A stretch of DNA of 64,000 nt from Inquilinus limosus DSM 16000 (GTDB lineage: Bacteria; Pseudomonadota; Alphaproteobacteria; DSM-16000; Inquilinaceae): positions 1 to 64,000 of the forward strand of contig NZ_AUHM01000031.1 in assembly GCF_000423185.1 (NCBI RefSeq), in the 5' to 3' direction. The notes under the pieces were generated by a model. That model had not been told where the DNA came from. It saw only the letters and a list, made by a program, of their open reading frames with translations, and searched no databases. Both the position numbers and the translations under genes were made by a program. Positions 16,309-23,717 of the stretch are shown here, one piece after another. Within the stretch, counting starts at the first letter, position 1, and every line of letters starts with the position of its first letter.

Positions 16309-16893
16309 TCAGCGCAACCCGTCCTCCCCCTTGATCTGGTCCTTGGTCAATCCGCCGACCCGAGGCAGGGGGCGGCCACTGTCGGTCACCGCCACCGCGA
16401 CCATGATCTCGCCGGCGCGCGGCGCGTCGGCGATGCGGACCTCCATGCCGTCGAAATGGCTGCGGACATAGGCCGCGTCCTTGTGGCCCAGCGGGATGTC
16501 CAGCGCCACGCCGGGGCCGCCGCGCTTCTTCGAGGACGGGATCAGCGCCGCGCCCTTGCCCAGCACGCGGCGCACCGGCGTGCCCAGCTTCGGGTGCAGG
16601 ATGGCCGCGGCATGCTCCAGCTCGCCGTTCTCGCCCACCGCCGCGGCCTTGCCGTAGCTCTCGGCCGCCGGTCCCTCGATGCCCAGCGCCGCCACCGCCT
16701 TCGCGGCCAGCAGGCCGCCCAGCTCCTCGCCGATCTCCATCAGCTCGGTCAGGTCCTCGGCGTAGCGGCCGGCGAAGGGGTTCTCGATCACCGCCACCGC
16801 GGCGGCGCGGCGGGTCGGCGGCGTCACCGCCCGGCCCATCTCGGTCACCGTCTCCTCGACCACCGTCACGATCTTCCTGATCTTCGCGCTCAT
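16309..16893 (-). CDS. PF06684 (DUF1185, amino acid synthesis family) protein, copy 2
   Basis: A 194-residue protein of PF06684. Known structures from this family show a Bacillus-chorismate-mutase-like fold and no established reaction. Conserved blocks are IENPFAGRYAEDL, ESYGKAAAVGENGELEHAAA, PSSKKRGGPGVALDIPLGHKDAAYVRSHFDGMEV and the C-terminal KGEDGLR. It is about half identical by eye to the upstream copy and has the same length, indicating tandem duplication. The frame is open upstream, but ATG 16893 overlaps the previous stop by 4 bp and is the clear start. The two copies could form a hetero-oligomer. A role in the heterocycle pathway is inferred from the operon. Confidence 0.85.
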   Translation of the reverse strand: MSAKIRKIVTVVEETVTEMGRAVTPPTRRAAAVAVIENPFAGRYAEDLTELMEIGEELGGLLAAKAVAALGIEGPAAESYGKAAAVGENGELEHAAAILHPKLGTPVRRVLGKGAALIPSSKKRGGPGVALDIPLGHKDAAYVRSHFDGMEVRIADAPRAGEIMVAVAVTDSGRPLPRVGGLTKDQIKGEDGLR

Positions 16894-17474
16894 CGGAGGC
16901 CGTCCTCGCCCTTGATCTCGTTGGCCTTCAGCCCGCCGACGCGGGCGTGGATGCGCGGGCCGGTGGTCATTACCAGCACCAGCGCCATCTCGTCCGCCTT
17001 CGGGCCGTCCGGCACGCCCACCTCCATCGCATCGAAATGGCTGCGGACATAGGAGGCGTCGATATGGGTGACCGGCACGTCGAGCCGCGCGCCGGGCCCG
17101 CCGACCTTCTTGGCCGAGGGCACGATCGCCTTGGCGCCGCCCAAGGCCTCGCGCATGGCGTAGCCGCCGGGGACGTGCCACAGCGCGCCGTGCTCCAGCT
17201 CGCCGGCGGCGCCGACGATGGCGCCCTTGCCGTAGCCCTCGATCGCCTTCGGGTCGCCGCCCAGCGCCCGGATCAGCTGCTGCGCCATGGCCAGGCCCAG
17301 CGGCTTCAGGTCGTCCATGAAGCCCGCGATCTCCTCGACATAGCGGCCGGCGAAGGGGTTGCGGATCACGGCGATGATGGCGCCGCGCCGCAGCGGCGTC
17401 GCGGCCGGCGGCCCGCCCTCGTGGAAGATCTCCTCGACGGTGACCAGGCGCTTGCGGATCTCGACCTCAGGCAT
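16890..17474 (-). CDS. PF06684 (DUF1185, amino acid synthesis family) protein, copy 1
   Basis: A 194-residue PF06684 protein: VEEIFHEGG, IRNPFAGRYVEEIAGFM, IEGYGKGAIVGAAGELEHGA, SAKKVGGPGARLDVPVTHIDASYVRSHFDAMEV and NEIKGEDGLR. The shared NPFAGRY, GELEHGA, KKxGGPG and YVRSHFDxMEV blocks align end to end with the second copy downstream and probably mark the active or subunit-interface surface. It overlaps the UPF0280 gene by 8 bp and copy 2 by 4 bp, so all three are translationally coupled. Soluble, with no signal peptide. No biochemical function is established for the family. Confidence 0.86.
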   Translation of the reverse strand: MPEVEIRKRLVTVEEIFHEGGPPAATPLRRGAIIAVIRNPFAGRYVEEIAGFMDDLKPLGLAMAQQLIRALGGDPKAIEGYGKGAIVGAAGELEHGALWHVPGGYAMREALGGAKAIVPSAKKVGGPGARLDVPVTHIDASYVRSHFDAMEVGVPDGPKADEMALVLVMTTGPRIHARVGGLKANEIKGEDGLR

Positions 17475-18351
17475 GGATCAGGCTCTCTGATTGCGGAGAC
17501 ATGCGTGCGTCCAGCCCCACCGTCCGCGTCTCGCCGGCCAGATGCAAGGCGGCGGCGCGGATCAGGCCGCGGGCGATCAGGGTCTCGGCCCGGGCCGCGC
17601 CGGCGGCGAGGGCGGCGTCGATCTCGGCCGGGGCCAGCGGGCCGACGTCGCGGGTCACCGGGCGGTCGCCCAGGTCGCTGTCGGGCTGCAGCTCGCGCGC
17701 CGGGATGCGGGCGATGGCGGGATGGCCGGGCAGGTCGACGGCGTTGGCCACCACCGTGGCGGCGGCATCGGCGTCGGCGGCGCCGGCCGCGAGGATGGTC
17801 ACCGCATCGGCGATGCCGAGCGAGAAGCTGCGGCCGCGCCAGCCGCTGGTGGCGACGCCGCGGATCCCGTCCCCGGCCGCCAGCACGGTGGTCCCGAACA
17901 GGCCGGGCCTGTCCGGACGGTCGACCAGGCCGATCGTGAAGCTCTGGCCCGGCGCCAGATGCAGGGCGATGTCGCCGCCATTGTTGACATAGGCGCGGGC
18001 CAGCGGCGCCGCCGCGGTCATCGCCGCCAGCACCGCCTCGGCCACGGCGCCAGCCACCGCCGCCATCGGGGTGATGAAGGTCTCGCCGGCATAGGGCGCC
18101 ACCGCGTCATGCATGCGGCGGGCGACCGGGCCCTGCAGCGGGCGGCGGTCCGGCCGGGCCGGCGCGCGCAACAGGGCGAGCTCGTCGCACAGCTCGTCCA
18201 GCAGGCCGGTGAAGCGCCGCGCCGCCGCCGCATAGGCCGCCCGCACCGCCTCGGCCGTCCCGGTGGCCTCGACGATGAGGTCGATCGGCCCGTCCTGCAG
18301 ATGCAGGCGTCGCCCGTCGGGCAACAACGCGATCTGCGGAAGACGAGCCAC
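17467..18351 (-). CDS. UPF0280-family protein (ApbE-like fold)
   Basis: 294 residues from a GTG at 18351. The HDAVAPYAGETFITPMAAVAGAVAEAV segment and YVNNGGDIALHL are the signature blocks of UPF0280, a family structurally related to the ApbE flavin-transferase superfamily. Further blocks are GVATSGWRGRSFSLGIADAVTILA and ANAVDLPGHP. It starts 12 bp after the reductase gene and overlaps PF06684 copy 1. ApbE proteins attach flavin to partner proteins. Because the adjacent 6-hydroxynicotinate reductase is a flavo-iron-sulfur enzyme, a cofactor-maturation role is attractive, but that is hypothesis; UPF0280 has no proven activity that I know of. Confidence 0.85.
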   Translation of the reverse strand: MARLPQIALLPDGRRLHLQDGPIDLIVEATGTAEAVRAAYAAAARRFTGLLDELCDELALLRAPARPDRRPLQGPVARRMHDAVAPYAGETFITPMAAVAGAVAEAVLAAMTAAAPLARAYVNNGGDIALHLAPGQSFTIGLVDRPDRPGLFGTTVLAAGDGIRGVATSGWRGRSFSLGIADAVTILAAGAADADAAATVVANAVDLPGHPAIARIPARELQPDSDLGDRPVTRDVGPLAPAEIDAALAAGAARAETLIARGLIRAAALHLAGETRTVGLDARMSPQSESLIHA

Positions 18352-18363
18352 GGGGCGCTCCGA

Positions 18364-19851
18364 TCAGCCGTGCGACCGCTTCGCGCCTTCAGGCGCGAAG
18401 GGCCAGGGGTTGTCGCGATAGGGCGCCACTGGCCGCCGCGCCGCGTCGACGCCGAGGGAGGAGAGGGGGCGGACATGGTCCATATGCCCCTCCAGCGCCT
18501 CGTAGTCGGACAGGCGTAGGGTGAACTCGATCGGCGCCACCAGGGCCGGGGTCGGGACATAGCCGAAGGCGTTCTCCGGCACCCGGGTCACGTCGACCAT
18601 GAAGGTGATGCCGCCGCCCGGCCAGACATAGACCGGGGCGCCGCCGCAGGTGACGTAGGTCAGCGCCTGCTTCACCGAGCGGGTCAGCCGCACCGGGTTC
18701 TCGGTGACGCCGGAGCGCAGCGAGCCGCCAGCCCCGCCCATGAACAGCACGGTGCACAGCGCCGGCTCGCAATTCTCCTCGATCCGCGCGATCGACTGCC
18801 GCAGCGCCGCCGGCAGCTCCTGCTGCACCGGCCGCAGCTCCTCGTCCAGCACGTAATAGGCGTAGTGCTCGCCGGTGGTGCTGACCATCAGCATGGTCAG
18901 GCCGGGCCGCGCCGTCTTCGGGTTGAACGGGCCCAGGATCGACAGCGGGTCGGAGATGTCGGTGCCGCCCCAGCCGGTGCCGGGCTGCGCCACCTGGAAG
19001 TAGCGGCCGGGGGTGGAGCGGCGGCCCTTCATGTGGATGCCGGTCTCGGGAATGCCCAGCAGCTTGCCGGCCTGGTGCTCCGACAGCACGCCGGTGATGT
19101 GGTCGTCGACCACCACCACCTCGTCGACCTTGCCGTGCCATTGCTTGGCGAACATGCCGATGGTGGCAGAGCCGCAGCCGACCCGCATCCGCTCCTCCAC
19201 CGCGCCGTTGACGATCGGCGGCTTTCCGGCCTGGACGATCACGGTGGCGCCGTCATCGATGGTCAGCTCGACCGCGCGGCCGTTGCTCAGCTCCAGCAGG
19301 GTGTCGCAGGTGACGCGGCCTTCCTTCTTGCTGCCGCCGGTCAGATGGTGCACGCCGCCCAGCGACAGCATCTGCGACCCGTACTCGCCGGTGGTGACGT
19401 GGCCGACCGGCTCGCCCTGGGCCCGCACCAGGCTGCGCTCGGGCCCCAGATGGCGGTCGGTGTCGATCTTCACCTTGACGCCGCAGTAGCTGAAGATGCC
19501 CTCGGTCACCACCGTGACCATGTCGACACCGTCGACCTCGGCCGAGACGATGAAGGGGGCCGGCTTGTAGTCCGGATAAGTGGTGCCGGCGCCGATCGCG
19601 GTGACGAAGGTCTCCGGCCCCCGCACCAGCTTGCCGTCCCAGTCGCCGCCGCCGCGGTTGAACGGCACCACGCTGCCGCCCTGGGCCAGGGTGCGGTCCA
19701 GCACCACATGCGGGTCGACCCGGACCAGCGTGCCGTCATGGTTGGCGTAGCGGTCGCAGGCCCCGGCCGCGCCGGGCTTGATGTAGCACATCACCGGGCA
19801 GGCATCGCAGCGGATGCGGCCGTCCTCGGTTTTCTCGGTGGGCTGGGACAT
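18364..19851 (-). CDS. hnr: 6-hydroxynicotinate reductase homologue
   Basis: A 495-residue protein like Hnr of Eubacterium barkeri, which reduces 6-hydroxynicotinate to 1,4,5,6-tetrahydro-6-oxonicotinate using reduced ferredoxin. The N terminus carries a cysteine cluster C15-x2-C18-x3-C22-x9-C32 (RCDACPVMCYIK...CDRY) that fits a [4Fe-4S] site. Later conserved blocks include YCGVKVKIDTDRHLGPERSLV, GEYGSQMLSLGGVHHLTGG, HQAGKLLGIPETGIHMKGRRSTPGRYF and GGAPVYVWPGGGITFMVDVTRVP. It starts 1 bp from the molybdo-hydroxylase stop. The pairing hydroxylase then ring reductase is the logic of reductive nicotinate breakdown; in an aerobe the electron donor could be a ferredoxin reduced by an Fpr. Homologues may act on other azaarenes, so substrate identity is inferred. 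Confidence 0.85.
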   Translation of the reverse strand: MSQPTEKTEDGRIRCDACPVMCYIKPGAAGACDRYANHDGTLVRVDPHVVLDRTLAQGGSVVPFNRGGGDWDGKLVRGPETFVTAIGAGTTYPDYKPAPFIVSAEVDGVDMVTVVTEGIFSYCGVKVKIDTDRHLGPERSLVRAQGEPVGHVTTGEYGSQMLSLGGVHHLTGGSKKEGRVTCDTLLELSNGRAVELTIDDGATVIVQAGKPPIVNGAVEERMRVGCGSATIGMFAKQWHGKVDEVVVVDDHITGVLSEHQAGKLLGIPETGIHMKGRRSTPGRYFQVAQPGTGWGGTDISDPLSILGPFNPKTARPGLTMLMVSTTGEHYAYYVLDEELRPVQQELPAALRQSIARIEENCEPALCTVLFMGGAGGSLRSGVTENPVRLTRSVKQALTYVTCGGAPVYVWPGGGITFMVDVTRVPENAFGYVPTPALVAPIEFTLRLSDYEALEGHMDHVRPLSSLGVDAARRPVAPYRDNPWPFAPEGAKRSHG

Positions 19852-19852
19852 G

Positions 19853-22609
19853 TCAGTCCTTCTGTCCGGCCGCCAGGATCGCGGCGCGGACGCGGTCCGG
19901 CGTCGCCGGCACCCGGCGAATGCGCACGCCGATGGCGTCGTGGATGGCGTTCAGGATGGCGGGGGCGGTCGGGATCAGCGCCTGCTCGCCGATGCCCTTG
20001 GCACCGAAGGGGCCGACCGGGGCGGCGTCCTCGATCAGGATCGATTCCACCGGCGGCATGTCGCCGGCCGAGGGGATCAGATAGTCGTGCAGGTTCTCGC
20101 CGCGGCCGGGATGGAACTCCTCCATCAGCGCCAGGCCGAGGCCCTGGGCGGCGCCGCCTTCGATCTGGCCTTCGACCAGCGTCGGGTTGATCGCCCGGCC
20201 GACATCATGCGCCGCGGTGATCTTGAGCACCCGGACGCTGCCGAGCTCGATGTCGACCTCGACCTCCGCCATGTGCGCGCCGAAGCCGTAGACGGCATAG
20301 GGCACGCCCTGGCCGTCCGCGTCCAGCGGGCTGGTCGGCGGGTCGAAGGTCGCCTCCGCGGCCAGGACATAGCCGCGCTCGTCCTGCGGCAGCGCCGCGA
20401 GGTCCAGGCTGCGGGCATGTTCGCCCTCGGTCACCGTCACCCGGCCATCGGCGAAGTCGATCGCGGCGCCCTCGCCGGCATTGGCCAGGCGCAGCAGGGC
20501 GCGGCGCAGGTCGCGGCCCGCCAGCTCGGCCGCCTTGCCGGTGACGAAGGTCTGGCGCGAGGCCGAGGTCTTGCCGCAGTCCGGCGTCAGGTCGGTGTCG
20601 GCCGAGACCAGGTCGAAGCGCCCGATCGGCGCGCCCAGCGCATCGGCGCAGATCTGGGAGATGACGGTGTTGGAGCCCTGACCGATATCGACCGCGCCTT
20701 GGTGCAGCGCGATCCGCCCGTCCGGCTTCAGCCCGACGCGGATGGTGGATGGGTTGGGCAGCGAGGTGTTGCCGCAGCCATACCACATGCCGGCGACGCC
20801 GGCGCCGCGGCGCAGCGATCCCGTCGCCGCCCGATTGAAGGCCGCGGTCTCCTCCCGCGCCCGGCGCCAATGCGGCCGCAGCGATTCCAGGCAGGCGCCG
20901 ATGCCGGTGCCCTCGCCCAGCACCTGGCCGGTCACGGTCGGCTGGTCGGGGCGCAGGGCGTTGGCGATGCGGAACTCCAGCCGGTCGATGCCCAGCCGGT
21001 CGGCAAGCTCGTCATAGAGCTGCTCCTGCGCCACCCCGGCCTGGGGCACGCCGAAGCCGCGGAAGGCGCCGGCCGGCACCAGATGGGTGTGCACGGCGCG
21101 GGTCAGGGCACGGTAATGCGGCACGTAATAGGGGCCGGAGGCGTGCACCGGCACCCGGTTGGCCACGGTCGGGCCCCAGGAGGAATAGGCGCCGGTGTTG
21201 AAGTCGGCGGCGAAATCCATCGCGGCCAGCTTGCCGTCCCTGGTCGCCCCGACCCGGACGCGCATCCGCGCGGGATGGCGCTTGGTCGTGGTCATGATCG
21301 ATTCCGGGCGGGAATAGACCATCCGCACCGGCCGGTTCAGGTGCCAGGCCGCGACCGCGATGAAGGGCTGGACCGACAGGTCGAGCTTGGAGCCGAAGCC
21401 GCCGCCGACCGCGGTCGGGATGATCCGCACCGCCTCCGGCGCGATGCCCAGGATCCTGGCGACGTCGTCCCGGTCCATATAGGGCGCCTGGGTGCAGGCC
21501 TGGATCTCGATCCGGTCGCCGACCCGGCAGGCGAAGCCGGCCTCGGGCTCGATATAGGCGTGCTCGACGAAGCCGGTCTCGAATTCGCCCTCGACCACGA
21601 CGTCGGCCGCGTCCAGCGCCGCCTCGGCATCGCCGCGGACGACGCGGCCGCGCACCAGGATGTTGCCGGCGCGGTCGGCATGGACCAGGTCGGCCCCGGG
21701 CGCCAGCGCGGCGTCGATCGTGGTGTGGGCCGGCAGCGGTTCCCACGCGACCGGGAACTCCGACAGGTCGAGCGACTCGATCGCCCAGCTCTCGCCGACC
21801 ACCGCCGCCACCGCCTCGCCGCGGAACCGGGCCTCGGTCTCGGCGAAGGCCGGCTGATCGGCAAAGGGGCCGATCACGCCGAAGCGGTTCTCGCCCGGCA
21901 CGTCCTTCGCCGTGAACACGCGGAGGATGCCGGGATGGGCGGCGACGAAACCGTCGATGTCGCCGAAGGCGAAGCGGGCGCGGTGGTGCGGGCTGCGGAT
22001 GGCGCGCAGCGACAGGGCGCCGGACGGGGTCTCGTCGGCGCCGAACACGTCGCGGCCCTCGACCTTGCGGCGGCCGTCCAGCCGGTCGATCCGGGCGCCG
22101 ACGGCGCGGCCGGCCGCCGGGCCCTCGGCTGCCATGGGATCGGTGCGGGCGTCGAGGATGGCGGCGACGATCTTGCGATAGCCGGTGCAGCGGCACAGCA
22201 CCCCGCCGATCGCATCCATCACCTCGGCCTCGCCCGGCTCCGGGTTATTTTCCAGGAGGGCGGTGGCGGCCACCAGCATGCCGGGGGTGCAGATGCCGCA
22301 CTGGGCGGCGCCATGCCGCAGGAAGGCGGACTGCAGCCGGGCCGCGACGGGCGACTGCGCCGGCAGCCCCTCGATGGTGGTGACGCGGCGGCCTTCGACC
22401 TGGCCGGAAGCGATCAGGCAGCCGCAGACCGGGGCGTCGTCCAGCAGCACGGTGCAGGCGCCGCAATCGCCGGCGTCGCAGCCGACCTTGGTGCCGGTCA
22501 GGCCCAGATCGTCGCGCAGCAGGCGAGTCAGCCGGCCGGCGGGGTCGGCCGGCACCTGCACCGGGCGGCCGTTCAGGGTGAAGCCGAGCACGGGGCGGGA
22601 ATCCAGCAT
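19853..22609 (-). CDS. Xanthine-dehydrogenase-family hydroxylase, fused [2Fe-2S] and molybdopterin subunits
   Basis: 918 residues. Residues 1-155 form the small iron-sulfur module: plant-type cluster C44, C49, C52 and C62/C64 (GCDAGDCGACTV), then the second cluster C104, C107, C139, C141 (CGICTPGM, CRCTGYR). From about residue 170 comes the molybdopterin-cytosine-dinucleotide subunit, with GGGFGSKLDLSVQP, PAGAFRGFGVPQ, the Q-loop GAVDIGQGSNT and, near the C terminus, GAKGIGEQA with the catalytic Glu. It would hydroxylate an N-heterocycle next to the ring nitrogen using water, for example nicotinate to 6-hydroxynicotinate. ATG 22609 is preferred (GGAGG 6 nt upstream) over ATG 22633. FAD is supplied by the separate upstream gene. 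Fusion of these two subunits with a detached FAD subunit is less common than the classical three-subunit form. Confidence 0.92.
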   Translation of the reverse strand: MLDSRPVLGFTLNGRPVQVPADPAGRLTRLLRDDLGLTGTKVGCDAGDCGACTVLLDDAPVCGCLIASGQVEGRRVTTIEGLPAQSPVAARLQSAFLRHGAAQCGICTPGMLVAATALLENNPEPGEAEVMDAIGGVLCRCTGYRKIVAAILDARTDPMAAEGPAAGRAVGARIDRLDGRRKVEGRDVFGADETPSGALSLRAIRSPHHRARFAFGDIDGFVAAHPGILRVFTAKDVPGENRFGVIGPFADQPAFAETEARFRGEAVAAVVGESWAIESLDLSEFPVAWEPLPAHTTIDAALAPGADLVHADRAGNILVRGRVVRGDAEAALDAADVVVEGEFETGFVEHAYIEPEAGFACRVGDRIEIQACTQAPYMDRDDVARILGIAPEAVRIIPTAVGGGFGSKLDLSVQPFIAVAAWHLNRPVRMVYSRPESIMTTTKRHPARMRVRVGATRDGKLAAMDFAADFNTGAYSSWGPTVANRVPVHASGPYYVPHYRALTRAVHTHLVPAGAFRGFGVPQAGVAQEQLYDELADRLGIDRLEFRIANALRPDQPTVTGQVLGEGTGIGACLESLRPHWRRAREETAAFNRAATGSLRRGAGVAGMWYGCGNTSLPNPSTIRVGLKPDGRIALHQGAVDIGQGSNTVISQICADALGAPIGRFDLVSADTDLTPDCGKTSASRQTFVTGKAAELAGRDLRRALLRLANAGEGAAIDFADGRVTVTEGEHARSLDLAALPQDERGYVLAAEATFDPPTSPLDADGQGVPYAVYGFGAHMAEVEVDIELGSVRVLKITAAHDVGRAINPTLVEGQIEGGAAQGLGLALMEEFHPGRGENLHDYLIPSAGDMPPVESILIEDAAPVGPFGAKGIGEQALIPTAPAILNAIHDAIGVRIRRVPATPDRVRAAILAAGQKD

Positions 22610-22610
22610 C

Positions 22611-23447
22611 TCAGGCCTCCGCCGCGCAGGCATCCAGCGCCCGGCGCACCAGGGTCAGGGCCGCGTCCAGGCGATAGGCGGCGGTGGCGCGGACGTCGTC
22701 GATCGGCGACAGCGGCGCCAGATGCTCCGGCCGGGCGAGCGCGCCGAGGCCGGGTTTCGCATGGACGCCGACCACCTCCTGCTCCAGCGCCGTCAGCCTC
22801 TGCGCGACGGCGGAGCAGGCGCCGACCGCGATCCGTGCCTGGGCAACCCGGCCGTCCGGCCCCGCTTCGACCACCGCCGCCACCATGGCGATCGAGATCA
22901 CGAGATAGCGGCGGGCGCCGAGCTTGAGGAAGGCCGAGGCGCCGGCATCGATCGTCCGCGGCACGATGATCGCGGTGACGATCTCGTCCTCGCGGCGGGC
23001 GGTGCGGCGGTTGCCGGAAATGAAGCCGGACAGGGGCAGGGTGCGGATGCCGGCCTGGGACCTCAGCTCCACCTCCGCGTCCAGCGCCAGCAGCGGCGGC
23101 ACGCCGTCGGCGGCGGGGGAGGCGTTGCACAGATTGCCGGCGATGGTGCCGAGGTTCTGGATCTGGATCGAGCCGACCTCCCGCGCGGCCGCCTTCAGCG
23201 CGTCGAAGCAGCGCGGCAGCGGCGTCGCCATGATGGTGCTCCAGCTGGTGCGGGCGCCGATGCGGATGCGGTCGCCGCCGAGGACGATGCCGTCCAGCTC
23301 CGCCAGCCGGGAGATGTCGATGATCGGTCCGACCAGCGGCCGGTCGCCCGCCGCCGGAAAGATGTCCGTTCCGCCCGCCAGGATGCGGCCGCCCGGCGCC
23401 GAAAGCGCCGCCACCGCCTCATCCAGCGTGCCTGGCCGGAGGTACAT
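22611..23447 (-). CDS. FAD-binding subunit of the molybdo-hydroxylase (CoxM/XdhB type)
   Basis: A 278-residue flavoprotein subunit: LAGGTDIFP and TIAGNLCNASPAADGVPPLLALDAEV are the FAD pyrophosphate and isoalloxazine segments of the CO-dehydrogenase medium-subunit family; the C-terminal CoxM domain follows (KLGARRYLVISIAMVAAVVE). It passes electrons from the molybdenum centre via the iron-sulfur clusters to an acceptor. It is the first gene of the 12.6 kb operon, with only 1 bp before the next start. The 70 bp upstream contain the GTATAC operator-like palindrome. Confidence 0.93.
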   Translation of the reverse strand: MYLRPGTLDEAVAALSAPGGRILAGGTDIFPAAGDRPLVGPIIDISRLAELDGIVLGGDRIRIGARTSWSTIMATPLPRCFDALKAAAREVGSIQIQNLGTIAGNLCNASPAADGVPPLLALDAEVELRSQAGIRTLPLSGFISGNRRTARREDEIVTAIIVPRTIDAGASAFLKLGARRYLVISIAMVAAVVEAGPDGRVAQARIAVGACSAVAQRLTALEQEVVGVHAKPGLGALARPEHLAPLSPIDDVRATAAYRLDAALTLVRRALDACAAEA

Positions 23448-23506
23448 GCCTGATCTCCCTGGCCCCGATCCTGTTCCGAAGATCCGCCGTTAACCAGCAG
23501 TCATTT

Positions 23507-23523
23507 CATTCGTATACAAACGA
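23507..23523. promoter_or_regulatory. GTATAC-centred operator-like palindrome before the hydroxylase/reductase operon
   Basis: Centred on GTATAC at 23512-23517, with symmetric outer pairs (CATT-C-GTATAC-A-AACG on the plus strand). Read on the minus strand the core is GTTTGTATAC, identical to the core at 6079-6087 before the enamidase gene. It lies about 60-76 bp before the FAD-subunit start. Confidence 0.6.
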
Positions 23524-23605
23524 TCTTCATCCGCGCCGGCAGGGCTGTCAAGGCGGGATCGGCTGGCGACCGAGGCAATTGAACAAACGAATCCGCCCCC
23601 TTGCT

Positions 23606-23682
23606 GTCATGCCCGGGCTTGACCCGGGCATCCAGAGAGCGTCGACACCCTCTGGATTGCCGGGACCAAGCCCGGCAATGAC
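23606..23682. repeat. Intergenic palindromic repeat, family B copy 1
   Basis: Begins GTCATGCCCGGGCTTGACC and ends AAGCCCGGCAATGAC, with central pairing CATCCAGA/TCTGGATTG. A near-identical copy is at 50642-50717. It lies between the acylase stop and the promoter of the next operon, a position where a long hairpin could help end transcription. The rest of the 23448-23717 gap contains only the operator above. Confidence 0.85.
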
Positions 23683-23717
23683 AAGGGAATGCAAGAACCG
23701 CCTGGGCTTGCCGGGGC

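Noticed and set aside
19814-22927. Very long plus-strand frame of 1037 codons
   Set aside because: Antisense shadow of the molybdo-hydroxylase; composition typical of GC-rich antisense frames (many Gly, Arg, His, Gln) with no domain.
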